A DNA stretch of 64,000 bases from assembly GCA_000751295.2 (NCBI GenBank), contig CCMO02000001.1:1847501-1911500 (forward strand). The letters are read 5' to 3'. A program made the position numbers and the translations under genes. Under the pieces are notes generated by a model, which saw only the letters and a program-made list of their open reading frames with translations, was not told the origin of the DNA and ran no database searches. The stretch comes from a bacterium YEK0313. GTDB taxonomy: Bacteria > Pseudomonadota > Alphaproteobacteria > Rhizobiales > Phreatobacteraceae. Positions 16,848-24,918 of this stretch are shown here, in pieces. Every line of letters begins with the position of its first letter. Position 1 is the stretch's first letter.

Positions 16848-17275
16848 GACGGCTCGTCCTCGTCGTCCGGCCGGGCGCCGCCCTTCGGTCCGAGGTCGCG
16901 GCGCACCGCATCGCTGTCCAGGAGACGGTCGATGCGCGAGCCCTCGTCGAACGAGGCGTCGATGCGGAAGCGCAGGTCGGGCGCAAATTTCAGGTTGGTG
17001 CGATGGGCCAGCTCGCCGCGCAGATAGCGCTTGTTGCGGGCGAGCGCGGCGATCACCTCGTCCTGGCCCTTGCCGCCGAGCGGCATGACGAAGCAGGTGG
17101 CGATCTTCAGGTCCGGCGACATCTTCACCTCGGGCACGGTGACGACGGTGCCGGCGAGAACCGGATCGTGGATCTCGCCGCGCGCGAGCACCTCGGCGAG
17201 GGCGTGGCGCATCAGCTCGCCGACGCGCAACTGCCTTTGCGACGGGCCGGAGCCCGTGTCGAAACGTTTGGCCAT
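16844..17275 (-). CDS. rbfA: RbfA, ribosome-binding factor A
   Basis: A 143-aa 30S maturation factor with a KH-like fold. It starts MAKRFDTGSGPSQRQLRVGE and has LMRHALAEVLARGEIHDPVL, VTVPEVKMSPDLKIATCFVM and LAHRTNLKFAPDLRFRIDAS, followed by an acidic tail (DDEDEPS). The AGRHLRVGE-like start is typical of alphaproteobacteria. It is followed directly by truB. The usual upstream genes nusA-infB are not here; murU lies upstream across 95 nt, so rbfA-truB have separated from that cluster or have their own promoter. Confidence 0.95.
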   Translation of the reverse strand: MAKRFDTGSGPSQRQLRVGELMRHALAEVLARGEIHDPVLAGTVVTVPEVKMSPDLKIATCFVMPLGGKGQDEVIAALARNKRYLRGELAHRTNLKFAPDLRFRIDASFDEGSRIDRLLDSDAVRRDLGPKGGARPDDEDEPS

Positions 17276-17370
17276 TGATGGTCCTTCTCCCGGGATCGGA
17301 CCGGGCGGAAGTGAAAAGGAGGCGGCGACATACACCCGGCGGGCTAGAATGGAAAGCCCCGGCCGGCCTG

Positions 17371-18087
17371 TCAGAGCATCCCGGCGATCGCGGCCTCGGC
17401 CTCGCCGATCGCCGCCGGCGTGCCGACATGCAGCCAGAGCCCGTCGATGACGAGCCCGTGCAGCCGGCCGCGCGCGATGGAGGCGTTCCACAGGCTGTTG
17501 AGCGAAAAGACCGCGCCGGGCGCATGGCCAGCGAAATCCTCGGCCTGCATGACGGCGGCGCCGGCATAGGCGAAGGGCGCGCGCGCGGCGGCGCCGCGGC
17601 GGGTGAGGCGGCCGTCGACATCGCGGAAGAAGTCGCCCGGACCGTCGAAGCCGACGCTCGCCTCCATCCGCGCCAGCAGCAGCAGCGTGTCCATGCGCTG
17701 GGGATCGAAGGCCTCGATCAGCCGCGCCAGGCTGGAGCGGCCGGCATCGCGCCAGAAGGCGTCGGCATTGCGGACCAGGAAGCGCGACCCGAGATGCGGC
17801 AGCGCCTTGGCGACGCCGCCACCGGAATCGAGCAGCGCGGCGCGCTCGTCCGACACGACGACCCGTGGCCGCTCGCGCCGCGCCACGGCCGCCTCCACCT
17901 GGTCGGCGAGATAGTGGACATTGACCACGGCGCGCGTGATGCCGGCCTCCGCCAGCGGATCCAGCACATGGTCGAGCAGGGTCTTGCCGGCCACCATCAC
18001 GAGCGGCTTCGGCCGGTCATTGGTGAGCGGGCGCATGCGCGTGCCGAGGCCCGCGGCCAGCACCATGCAGCTGTCGATCCCGGTCAC
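17371..18087 (-). CDS. murU: MurU-like nucleotidyltransferase (MurNAc-1-P uridylyltransferase)
   Basis: A 238-aa member of the NTP-transferase family. The signature is MVLAAGLGTRMRPLTNDRPK with GKTLLDHVLDPLAEAGI; later VNVHYLADQ and VRNADAFW. Partnered with AmgK, MurU activates MurNAc-1-phosphate to UDP-MurNAc in the recycling route that bypasses MurA and fosfomycin. The GTG start at 18087 overlaps the tsaE-amgK stop by four bases (GTGA). The pairing with amgK is what supports MurU over other sugar-nucleotidyl transferases. Confidence 0.85.
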   Translation of the reverse strand: MTGIDSCMVLAAGLGTRMRPLTNDRPKPLVMVAGKTLLDHVLDPLAEAGITRAVVNVHYLADQVEAAVARRERPRVVVSDERAALLDSGGGVAKALPHLGSRFLVRNADAFWRDAGRSSLARLIEAFDPQRMDTLLLLARMEASVGFDGPGDFFRDVDGRLTRRGAAARAPFAYAGAAVMQAEDFAGHAPGAVFSLNSLWNASIARGRLHGLVIDGLWLHVGTPAAIGEAEAAIAGML

Positions 18088-19592
18088 GGCGGCGGCACGC
18101 GGTCGTCGACCCAGCGCTTGACCTGGGCGAGCGCGGGGTGGGCCAGGCAGCGCTGCAGATAGGCCCATATGCGCGGGATATGGGCGAGGTATTGCGGCTT
18201 GCCGTCGCGCTTGTCGAGACGCACGAAAATGCCCAGCAGCTTGGTCGCCCGCTGCGCGCCGAGGATGGCGTAGAGGCGGGCGAAGCTCGCCATGTCGAAA
18301 CCGGCATCCGCCGCGCGGCGGGCCGCGGCATAACGCGACAGGAGCTGCAGCTCGAGCGTCTCCGGCACGGTGACGCGCGCGTCCTGCAGGAGCGAGACCA
18401 CGTCATAGGCCGGCGGGCCCATGACCGCGTCCTGGAAATCGATCAGCCCGACCCGCTCGATGCCGTCGCGGTCGGCCAGCCAGATCAGGTTGGGCGAATG
18501 ATAGTCGCGCAGCGTCCAGGTCTTCGGCGCCTTCTCGACCTCGGCGAAGAGATCGGCCCAGTGCTTCAGGAAGACGTGCTTCTCGCTGGCGGGAATGCGC
18601 GCCTGGCTGCGCGGAATATACCAGTCGAGCAGCAGCTCGACCTCGGCGCCGAGCGCCTCGTGGTCATAGGGCGGCAGGCTGTACGGCCCCTTCGGCGTGC
18701 CGAGCGTATCCGGCCGCGCGCGGCCATGGAGATGGGCCAGCACGTCGACCGCCGCGGTATAGCGCTCGGCGATCGGCGCCCCGCCCGCCACAACGCCCTC
18801 GGAGCCGAGATCCTCGAGCAAAAGGAAGCCCTGGTCGAGATCGATCGCCTCGATCTCGGGCGGCGACAGGCCGGCATCGCGCAGGCCCTCGGCCATGGCG
18901 ACGAAGGGCACCATGTCCTCGGCGAGATGGGCGATGCGGCTATAGGGCAGGCCGTTGCGGATCGGCGGGCCATCGGGCCGGCGCGGGGCGTTCATCAGCA
19001 CAACGCGGCGGCTGCCGTCGGTCAGCCGCTCGTAGGTGCGGCTGGAGGCATCGCCCTGCAGGTGGCGGCGCGTCGCCCCGGCCCAGCCGGCATTGTCGAT
19101 GAAGACGCGCAGCGCGACGAGGCGCTGGAGCCGGTCGCGCCAGGCCCCATGGCCGGTCAGCGTCGCCGTGCGGGCGGAAGGGCCCTGCGCCGCGTTCAGC
19201 GCGAGCTCGATCTCCAGCCGGTCGCCGGACAGCGCGCCGCCCAGCCGGTCCGGCCATTCGACCAGCAGGAGCGCGTTTTCGGACACGTCGTCCCAGCCGA
19301 GCTCGGTGATCTCGTCCGGCGAGATGACGCGGTAGAGGTCGGCATGGATGACCGGGAAACGCTTGAGGTCGTAGGGCTGGATGATCGCGAAGGTCGGGCT
19401 CGGCACCTCCAGCGCCTCGTCCTCGGCAAGCGCCCGCACGAGAGCGCGGGCGAGCGTCGACTTGCCCGATCCGAGCTCGCCGGCCAGCGTGACCACGTCG
19501 TTCACCTGCACCGCCATGGCCAGATCCATGGCGAAGCGGACGGTCGCCGCCTCGTTGGCGAGCTGGAGGGTGTGGCGCAGCGGTTCGGTCAT
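18084..19592 (-). CDS. TsaE-AmgK fusion: t6A ATPase plus MurNAc/GlcNAc kinase
   Basis: One 502-aa polypeptide with two unrelated enzymes. Residues about 1-150 are TsaE, the ATPase partner of TsaB/TsaD in tRNA t6A synthesis: Walker A GELGSGKST at 38-46, SPTFAIIQPYD, HADLYRV, LLLVEWPDRLG. Residues about 165-502 are an aminoglycoside-phosphotransferase-fold kinase of the AmgK type: DASSRTYERL, the catalytic LRDYHSPNLIW and LIDFQDAVMGPPAYDVVSLL. AmgK phosphorylates the anomeric position of recycled MurNAc. The fusion is known in Hyphomicrobiales. It overlaps divL upstream and murU downstream by four bases each. Confidence 0.92.
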   Translation of the reverse strand: MTEPLRHTLQLANEAATVRFAMDLAMAVQVNDVVTLAGELGSGKSTLARALVRALAEDEALEVPSPTFAIIQPYDLKRFPVIHADLYRVISPDEITELGWDDVSENALLLVEWPDRLGGALSGDRLEIELALNAAQGPSARTATLTGHGAWRDRLQRLVALRVFIDNAGWAGATRRHLQGDASSRTYERLTDGSRRVVLMNAPRRPDGPPIRNGLPYSRIAHLAEDMVPFVAMAEGLRDAGLSPPEIEAIDLDQGFLLLEDLGSEGVVAGGAPIAERYTAAVDVLAHLHGRARPDTLGTPKGPYSLPPYDHEALGAEVELLLDWYIPRSQARIPASEKHVFLKHWADLFAEVEKAPKTWTLRDYHSPNLIWLADRDGIERVGLIDFQDAVMGPPAYDVVSLLQDARVTVPETLELQLLSRYAAARRAADAGFDMASFARLYAILGAQRATKLLGIFVRLDKRDGKPQYLAHIPRIWAYLQRCLAHPALAQVKRWVDDRVPPP

Positions 19593-22114
19593 TCGGCGGC
19601 CTTTGAATAATCGCCGAGATCGGCCGGCAGGGTCACCTTGACCTGCGTGCCCTGGCCGGGCGTGCTTTCGACGGAGACATGGCCCTTATGCAGGGCCACG
19701 AAGGATTGGACAATGGAGAGGCCGAGGCCGGCGCCCCGGTGATGCGAACCGGTGGTGCGCGTCTCGAACCGGTCGAAGATGCGGCCGAGATGTTCCGGCG
19801 CGATGCCGGCCCCCTGATCGCGCACCTTGAAGACGATCTGGTCACCGTCGCGCGTCGCGTCAAGGACCACCAGCCCGCCGCGCTCGGAAAAGCCGATGGC
19901 ATTGGACAGGAGATTGAACAGGACCTGGCGGATGCGCTGGCCGTCGGCGCGGAACGAGCCGATGTCGCGCGCCGCGCGCAGCTCCAGCCGGACCTGGCCT
20001 TCGGCAAGCCGGTCCTTGACCGCATCGGCCGCGGTCTGCATGGCCTGTCGGATGTCGACCTCGCCGAGATCGAGGCGCATGACGCCGGCATCGATGGTGG
20101 CGAGATCGAGCACGTCGTTGATGATCGACAGAAGCGCCGAGGACGAGACGCTGATATAGCCGAGATATTCGCGCTGCTTGTCGTTCAGCGGCCCGACAGC
20201 GGCGTCGTCGAGCACCTGGGCGAAGCCGATGATGGTCGTGAGCGGCGTGCGCAGCTGATAGGAGACGTGGTGCACGAAGTCGTTGCGGATCTTCTCCGCG
20301 GCTTCCAGCGCCTCGTTGCGCTCGGTCAGGGCGCGCTCGACCATGACCATGTTGGTGACATTGCGGAAGGTGACCAGCGTCGCGCCGTCGGGCAGCGGCG
20401 CCGTCACCGCGTCGAGCACGGCGCCGTCGTTGCGGTCGAACCGGAAGCTGCGCGGCTGCCGCTTGGCATCGATGGCGGCGACCGCGGTCTTGATCTCCGG
20501 CCAGGCGCTGGCATCGCGCAGATAGGGAATGCACAGGCCGGCGATCTGGTCGATATGCGGGCGGGCGTCGAGCAGGCTCTGGTCGATGTCCCAGAACAGG
20601 GCGAAGGCGCGGTTGTGCAGCGACAGCCGGCCGTCCGAACCGAACACCGCGACCGCCTCCTCGAGATGGTCGAGCGTCTCGCGCTGCACCTTGCCGAGCG
20701 CGGCGACCTGGGTCTCCAGTTGCAGGCGGCGGGTCTGGTCCTCGAAGACATAGGTGACGCCGCCAGCGGGATCCGGGTTCTGCACCACGCGCAGATAGCG
20801 CCCGTTCGGCAGCAGCCATTCATGGCTGCGCGGCTCGGTGTCGATCGCCTCGTAGACCGTATGCAGCGACTTCTTCCATTCGCGGAAACTCGACTGCTCC
20901 GGCAGCTTGCGCCGCTCGCGCAGCCGGTCCAGCACGTCGCCGTCGGTCGGCTCCTGGTGCAGGAAGGCCGGGTCGAGGTCCCAGAGCAGGCGGAAGGCCT
21001 CATTGTGGAAGACCAGGCGCTTGTTGGCGTCATAGATGGCGACGGCGGTGGCGAGCTGGTCCAGCGTGCGCTTGTGGGTCTCCATCTCGACGGCGAAATG
21101 GGTGCGCATCGCCTCGAGCTCGGTGACGTCGACGGCAAGGCCGGCGGCGCCGCGGGAGCCTGGCCGCTCGATGGCGTCGAAGACGCGGCGTGCGCCGGCG
21201 GAGATCGCATTGACCCGGCGCAGGAACGGCTCCTGCGCGCCGCGGCAGCGCGCCGCCTCGGCCCGGTCGACCGGTTCGAGCAGCTCGGTGCCCTTCGCCA
21301 CGGCCTCGGCGCCGCTGGCGCTGTCGGTGGCACGGGCATAGGCCTCGTTGACCCAGGTCAGCCGGCCGTCGGCATCACGAATCCAGGCCGGCATGGGCAG
21401 GTCGGCAAGGAAAGCGAGCACCGTCTCGGTGCGCCTGACGAAGCCGTCATGCTCCTCGCGCAGCTTGACCAGTTCCTCGCGCAGGCCCGCCATCAGGCGC
21501 AGGCGCAGCACCGCCCGCCCGCCGATCGGCCGGCCCTCGGCCTCCACCGGGCGGCCGTCGGTCGTGACCAGTTCCAGCTTGAACGGCATGCCCGTCCGGC
21601 GCAGCAGGTCCACGCCGCGCTCGAGCTCGGCGGCCCTTTCGGCGGCGATCCAGGTGCCGAAGGCGAGCACCCGGTGCGGCGCCGCCGGATCGACCAGGCT
21701 CCTGACGTCGCCCGAAATCTCCGGCTCGTCGGCTTCGCCCCAGACCACCACGACATGCTGGTCGAGGGTGAGCAGCGCGTTGGCGCGATCGAGGGCAAGC
21801 TTCAGCCGGTTGATCTCCTGGCGCGCGACCAGCGTGTCCTCGGCGGCGCGGGTGCGGGTGCGCAGCAGCCCGATGCCGGTCACCACGGCGAAGACCACGA
21901 TGCCGACATTGAGGCCGAACATCGCCCATTCATGCGCGGCGAGCAGGCGGACCGCGTCGCCGACACCGAGGGCGGTTTCGGCCGCGACCAGCGAGGTCGA
22001 GGCAAGCAGGGCGGCCGTGGTGCCGGACAGAACGGTGCCGGCGCGGCTCGTCCAGGCGCGTTTCAGCCCGAGGCCGCGTCCGGATGCGTCGTCGACCCTG
22101 TCAAGGTCCGGCAT
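19589..22114 (-). CDS. divL: DivL-type tyrosine pseudo-kinase, cell-cycle regulator
   Basis: An 841-aa sensor protein with a membrane segment near residues 60-85, several PAS domains (about 240-300, 340-440, 480-590), a dimerisation box and an ATPase domain (QVLFNLLSNAIGFSERGG; DRFETRTTGSHHRGAGLGLS). In the H-box the acceptor His is replaced: HHVSYQLRTPLTTIIGF has Tyr619 where kinases have His. That substitution defines DivL, which in Caulobacter senses DivK and controls CckA and thus CtrA. The ATG at 22114 follows AAAGGA. It heads an operon with tsaE-amgK and murU, each start overlapping the previous stop. Confidence 0.92.
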   Translation of the reverse strand: MPDLDRVDDASGRGLGLKRAWTSRAGTVLSGTTAALLASTSLVAAETALGVGDAVRLLAAHEWAMFGLNVGIVVFAVVTGIGLLRTRTRAAEDTLVARQEINRLKLALDRANALLTLDQHVVVVWGEADEPEISGDVRSLVDPAAPHRVLAFGTWIAAERAAELERGVDLLRRTGMPFKLELVTTDGRPVEAEGRPIGGRAVLRLRLMAGLREELVKLREEHDGFVRRTETVLAFLADLPMPAWIRDADGRLTWVNEAYARATDSASGAEAVAKGTELLEPVDRAEAARCRGAQEPFLRRVNAISAGARRVFDAIERPGSRGAAGLAVDVTELEAMRTHFAVEMETHKRTLDQLATAVAIYDANKRLVFHNEAFRLLWDLDPAFLHQEPTDGDVLDRLRERRKLPEQSSFREWKKSLHTVYEAIDTEPRSHEWLLPNGRYLRVVQNPDPAGGVTYVFEDQTRRLQLETQVAALGKVQRETLDHLEEAVAVFGSDGRLSLHNRAFALFWDIDQSLLDARPHIDQIAGLCIPYLRDASAWPEIKTAVAAIDAKRQPRSFRFDRNDGAVLDAVTAPLPDGATLVTFRNVTNMVMVERALTERNEALEAAEKIRNDFVHHVSYQLRTPLTTIIGFAQVLDDAAVGPLNDKQREYLGYISVSSSALLSIINDVLDLATIDAGVMRLDLGEVDIRQAMQTAADAVKDRLAEGQVRLELRAARDIGSFRADGQRIRQVLFNLLSNAIGFSERGGLVVLDATRDGDQIVFKVRDQGAGIAPEHLGRIFDRFETRTTGSHHRGAGLGLSIVQSFVALHKGHVSVESTPGQGTQVKVTLPADLGDYSKAAE

Positions 22115-22303
22115 CGCCTGTCCTTTGCCCGGCTGATCGTTCGTTCATCTCCGCGCATGCGGCTTCGCGGCGGTGCCGCTCCGCGCCGCGAATCAGTTCC
22201 ACTCTACCCTCGGCTGGAATCGTGAATTAAGAGTCCGAAACGAGAACGGCGCGACGAAATGTCGGTCATGCGCCCGGCGTGACCGGAACGCCACGGTCGG
22301 AGC

Positions 22304-22370
22304 AGCGAGTGGCGAGTAGGGATGAGCCGGCCGATCCCCTATTCGCCATTCGCTATTTCCCATTCGCCCC
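22304..22370. repeat. Dispersed imperfect palindrome (copy 1)
   Basis: Left arm AGCGAGTGGCGAGTAGGG (22304-22321) and right arm CCCTATTCGCCATTCGCT (22337-22354) pair over 18 nt with two G-T wobbles and a 15-nt loop. The right arm continues with the related words ATTTCCCATTCGCC. A related element with the same CTATTCGCCATT vocabulary lies at 55067-55179. Position just after the rimI stop suggests it may act as a transcript 3' structure. Confidence 0.6.
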
Positions 22371-22373
22371 GCG

Positions 22374-22874
22374 TCAGATCGTCGGCAGGACCTTGCGCAT
22401 CATCACAGCGTCGGCCGTGCCGGTGGCGGTGCGGTAATAGCCCCTGCGCCGGCCGATGATGGAAAAGCCGCGGCGCTGATAGAGCTTCAGCGCCGGCGCG
22501 TTCTCCGCCTCCACTTCCAGGAATAGATTGGCAATGCCGGCGCGCATGAGGTCCTTCACATGGGCGTCGAGCAGCTGGCCGGCGAAACCGCGGCCGCGCA
22601 GGCGCGGCAGGACGGCGATGGTCAGGATCTCGGCCTCGTCGGCGGCGAGCCGGCTGACGACGAAGGCGCCGACCGGCTGGGTCGCGCGGCGGCGCAGGGC
22701 ATGGGCGAGGATCGACCGGTCGACCAGCATGGTCTCGAATTCCTGCACGTCCCAGCCGCGGTGGAAGGAGGCGCCGTGGATCGCCGCCATGTCGCGCGCA
22801 TCGGCCATGGCCGCCCGGTCGAGCACCGGCTCGGCGCGCGGCCACCAGGCCCAGAAGTCATAGAGCGAGCTCAC
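22374..22874 (-). CDS. rimI: RimI-like protein N-acetyltransferase
   Basis: A 166-aa GNAT enzyme of the ribosomal-protein S18 alanine acetyltransferase family. Core motifs: AEILTIAVLPRLRGRGFAGQ (acetyl-CoA loop R-G-R-G-F-A), NLFLEVEAENAPALKLYQRR and GFSIIGRRRGYY. The GTG start at 22874 overlaps the tsaB stop by four bases (GTGA). The tsaB-rimI pairing is widespread and strengthens the call; some family members acetylate other proteins. Confidence 0.9.
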   Translation of the reverse strand: MSSLYDFWAWWPRAEPVLDRAAMADARDMAAIHGASFHRGWDVQEFETMLVDRSILAHALRRRATQPVGAFVVSRLAADEAEILTIAVLPRLRGRGFAGQLLDAHVKDLMRAGIANLFLEVEAENAPALKLYQRRGFSIIGRRRGYYRTATGTADAVMMRKVLPTI

Positions 22875-23563
22875 GGCGCGACCGCCGGCCGGCGCTGCGG
22901 GCGCAGCTGCGGCTTGGCGTCCGCGGCCTTGAGATAGAGCGGCCGGCATGGTGCCGTCGCCGGCGCGGCCCTCGCGCCCAGCCGGGCCACCCAGCCGATA
23001 TCGGGATAGGCGGCCGGCGCGCTCTCGGCGGGCGGCGGCGTGCCGGGCGGCCAGGCGGCCTGCACGACGGCAAGGCCCGGGCCGGTCAATGTCGCGCCGT
23101 GGGCGGCGGCGAGAGCGGCGGCTTCTGCCGCCGGCCAGTAGCCGGCTTCGCGCAGCAGGCTGCCGTCGGCGCCGACAAAGCTCGCATAGACGTGGCCGTG
23201 GCGGGCATCGATGGCGGCGAGCACGTGACGCCGGCCGGGCCCGTCCAGGAGCGGCGCAGCCAGCGCGTCAAGCGTCGCGATGCCGACCGCATCGCCGCCG
23301 GCGGCAAGAGCCATGGCCCGCGCGGCGGCGACGGCGACGCGCAGGCCGGTGAAGCTGCCCGGGCCGACGGTGGCGGCGAAGCGCCCGACCGCGCGCAGCT
23401 TGATGCCGGCGCCGGCGGCGAGGTCTGCGACCAGCGGCATCAGCCGCTCGGCATGGCCGCGCTCCATGGGCTCGCTCAGGCGCGCCACGACCTCACCGGT
23501 CTCGGTATCGAGGATGGCGGCAGAGGCCGCGCCGAGCGCGGTATCCAGGGCAAGCAGGAGCAT
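22871..23563 (-). CDS. tsaB: TsaB, t6A synthesis scaffold protein
   Basis: A 230-aa ASKHA-fold protein that binds TsaD and TsaE to make threonylcarbamoyl-A37 in tRNAs reading ANN codons. Signatures: LLALDTALGAASAAILD at the N-terminus, RGHAERLMPLVADLA, and VGPGSFTGLRVAVAAARAMA. It lacks the metal-binding His residues of TsaD, as expected. The window also holds tsaE (fused to amgK) in a separate operon; tsaD and tsaC are not in view. Confidence 0.93.
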   Translation of the reverse strand: MLLLALDTALGAASAAILDTETGEVVARLSEPMERGHAERLMPLVADLAAGAGIKLRAVGRFAATVGPGSFTGLRVAVAAARAMALAAGGDAVGIATLDALAAPLLDGPGRRHVLAAIDARHGHVYASFVGADGSLLREAGYWPAAEAAALAAAHGATLTGPGLAVVQAAWPPGTPPPAESAPAAYPDIGWVARLGARAAPATAPCRPLYLKAADAKPQLRPQRRPAVAP

Positions 23564-23636
23564 TCTCCTCCTCTATACCGCCGCGGCTGCGCCGCGAAGA
23601 GGCCCGAAGTCGCGGGGGAACAGATTTTCCGGCGTT

Positions 23637-24188
23637 TCAGGCCGGGCGGCGGCCGAGGCCCATGAGCGCGAGGCCGACAAGGGCGAGGCTTGCAAGGCTC
23701 ACGGCCGTCCGCGCGCCGTTCCAGGCGGTCCAGCGCGGCGCATAGCCGGTCCAGAGCCTTGCCGCCGCGGCCGCGTCGGCCGGCACGCCGGCGGCGGCGA
23801 GGGCATCGTTCATCGGCACATTGACGAGCAAGGTTGGCGCCATCGCGCCGAGAAGGTAGACAAGCGCGGCCGCGGCGAGCAGCAGCGCGGTGCGCGACGT
23901 GCTGGCGGCGGCCGCCGCAAGGGCCGCGGCGACAGCCGCCAGCGGCGCGCCGAAAAAGGCCGGCGCGAAGGCGGCATTGCGGACGGTGGCGTTGATGCCC
24001 TGCATGGCCGCGACGGCCGCGACCGGTCCGGCTGCGTCGAGGCCGCGCATGACCGACACCGAATAGGCGTAAAAGAAACCGGCGATCGCGCCGAACAGCA
24101 GCAAGGCCGCGAACGCCAGCGCCTGCGCGGCGCAGAGCGCGCCGGAAACATGGTTCTGGTCACGGGGAAGACGGGAGGAAACGACCAT
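23637..24188 (-). CDS. DUF1772 (anthrone-oxygenase-like) membrane protein
   Basis: A 183-aa inner-membrane protein with four predicted helices: AAQALAFAALLLFGAIAGFF, a pair near residues 85-125 and SLASLALVGLALMGLG at the C-terminus. The pattern (YAYSVSVMRGLDA; FAPAFFG; NVPMNDALA; WTAWNGARTAVSL) is that of DUF1772, related to fungal anthrone oxygenases, with unclear function in bacteria. The ATG at 24188 has AAGGATC upstream, and its leader begins inside or next to the 43-nt operator shared with the divergent tetR gene, which probably represses it. Confidence 0.85.
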   Translation of the reverse strand: MVVSSRLPRDQNHVSGALCAAQALAFAALLLFGAIAGFFYAYSVSVMRGLDAAGPVAAVAAMQGINATVRNAAFAPAFFGAPLAAVAAALAAAAASTSRTALLLAAAALVYLLGAMAPTLLVNVPMNDALAAAGVPADAAAAARLWTGYAPRWTAWNGARTAVSLASLALVGLALMGLGRRPA

Positions 24189-24205
24189 GGCGCGATCCTT
24201 CGGGT

Positions 24206-24248
24206 GAGTACCATGCGGTACTGACAGTTTCAGTACCGCATGGTACTC
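24206..24248. promoter_or_regulatory. Perfect 19-5-19 operator between DUF1772 and tetR
   Basis: GAGTACCATGCGGTACTGA (24206-24224), spacer CAGTT, then its exact reverse complement TCAGTACCGCATGGTACTC (24230-24248). Each arm itself contains a near-palindrome GTACC-N4-GGTAC, so the site offers two tandem dimer sites about 24 bp apart. It lies 18 nt before the DUF1772 start and 17 nt before the tetR start, a typical TetR autoregulatory site. Confidence 0.9.
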
Positions 24249-24264
24249 ATCATCGCAAGCCCCC

Positions 24265-24918
24265 ATGCCACAGGTGACAGCCGTGCCCGCCCCGATCACT
24301 CCCGACCGCCGCGACGACGTTCTCGACGCAGCGCTGGCGCTGCTCACCGAAGGCGGGCTGAAGGCGGTGACGACGGCAGCGATCGCGCGCGCCGCCCGCT
24401 GCTCCAAGGACACGCTCTATCTCCTCTTCGAGGATCGCGACGCCATTCTTGCCGCGCTGGTCCAGCGCCAGGCCGCGGCGCTCAACGCGGCACTCGCGGC
24501 GAGCGCGGCCGCCGCGACGCCGCCGGAGGCGCTGGTCGCCGAGGGCGCAAGCCTCGCCGCGCTCCTGACCGGCGAGGCTTCGCTCGTCATCAACCGCGCC
24601 GCGCTCGCCGACGACAGCGGCCGGTTGAGCCAGATCCTGATCGCGGCCGGCCGCGACAGCTCCGCGCCCGGTCTCGTCGCACTGATCGCGGCGATGCGGG
24701 ATGCCGGAGACATCGCCGTCAGCGATCTCGCGGAGGCCTATGCAACCTTCTTCGGCCTCCTTGTCGGCGACCGGCAGATCCTCGCGCTGCATCGGGTGCC
24801 GGCGGCCGAGGCGGATCACGACGCCGTCGCCCGGCGGGCGGTCGAGCGGTTCGTCCGGATCTATGGTGAGGCTGGCGTCAGCCGGGCCGATGCATCGCCC
24901 GCCAGCGGCCGGGCGTGA
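24265..24918 (+). CDS. TetR-family repressor
   Basis: A 217-aa regulator. The N-terminal HTH is DDVLDAALALLTEGGLKAVT followed by TAAIARAARCSKDTLYLLFE, with the ligand-binding C-terminal part of the TetR_C type (LVINRAALADDSGRLSQILI; FFGLLVGDRQI). It is divergent from the DUF1772 gene and both share the palindrome at 24206-24248, its likely operator. The last 41 nt overlap the 3' end of the convergent AraC gene. The ligand is unknown. Confidence 0.92.
   Translation: MPQVTAVPAPITPDRRDDVLDAALALLTEGGLKAVTTAAIARAARCSKDTLYLLFEDRDAILAALVQRQAAALNAALAASAAAATPPEALVAEGASLAALLTGEASLVINRAALADDSGRLSQILIAAGRDSSAPGLVALIAAMRDAGDIAVSDLAEAYATFFGLLVGDRQILALHRVPAAEADHDAVARRAVERFVRIYGEAGVSRADASPASGRA

Noticed and set aside
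19679..22225. An 848-codon plus-strand frame antisense to divL
   Set aside because: divL has PAS, H-box and ATPase motifs on the other strand; the antisense product shows none.
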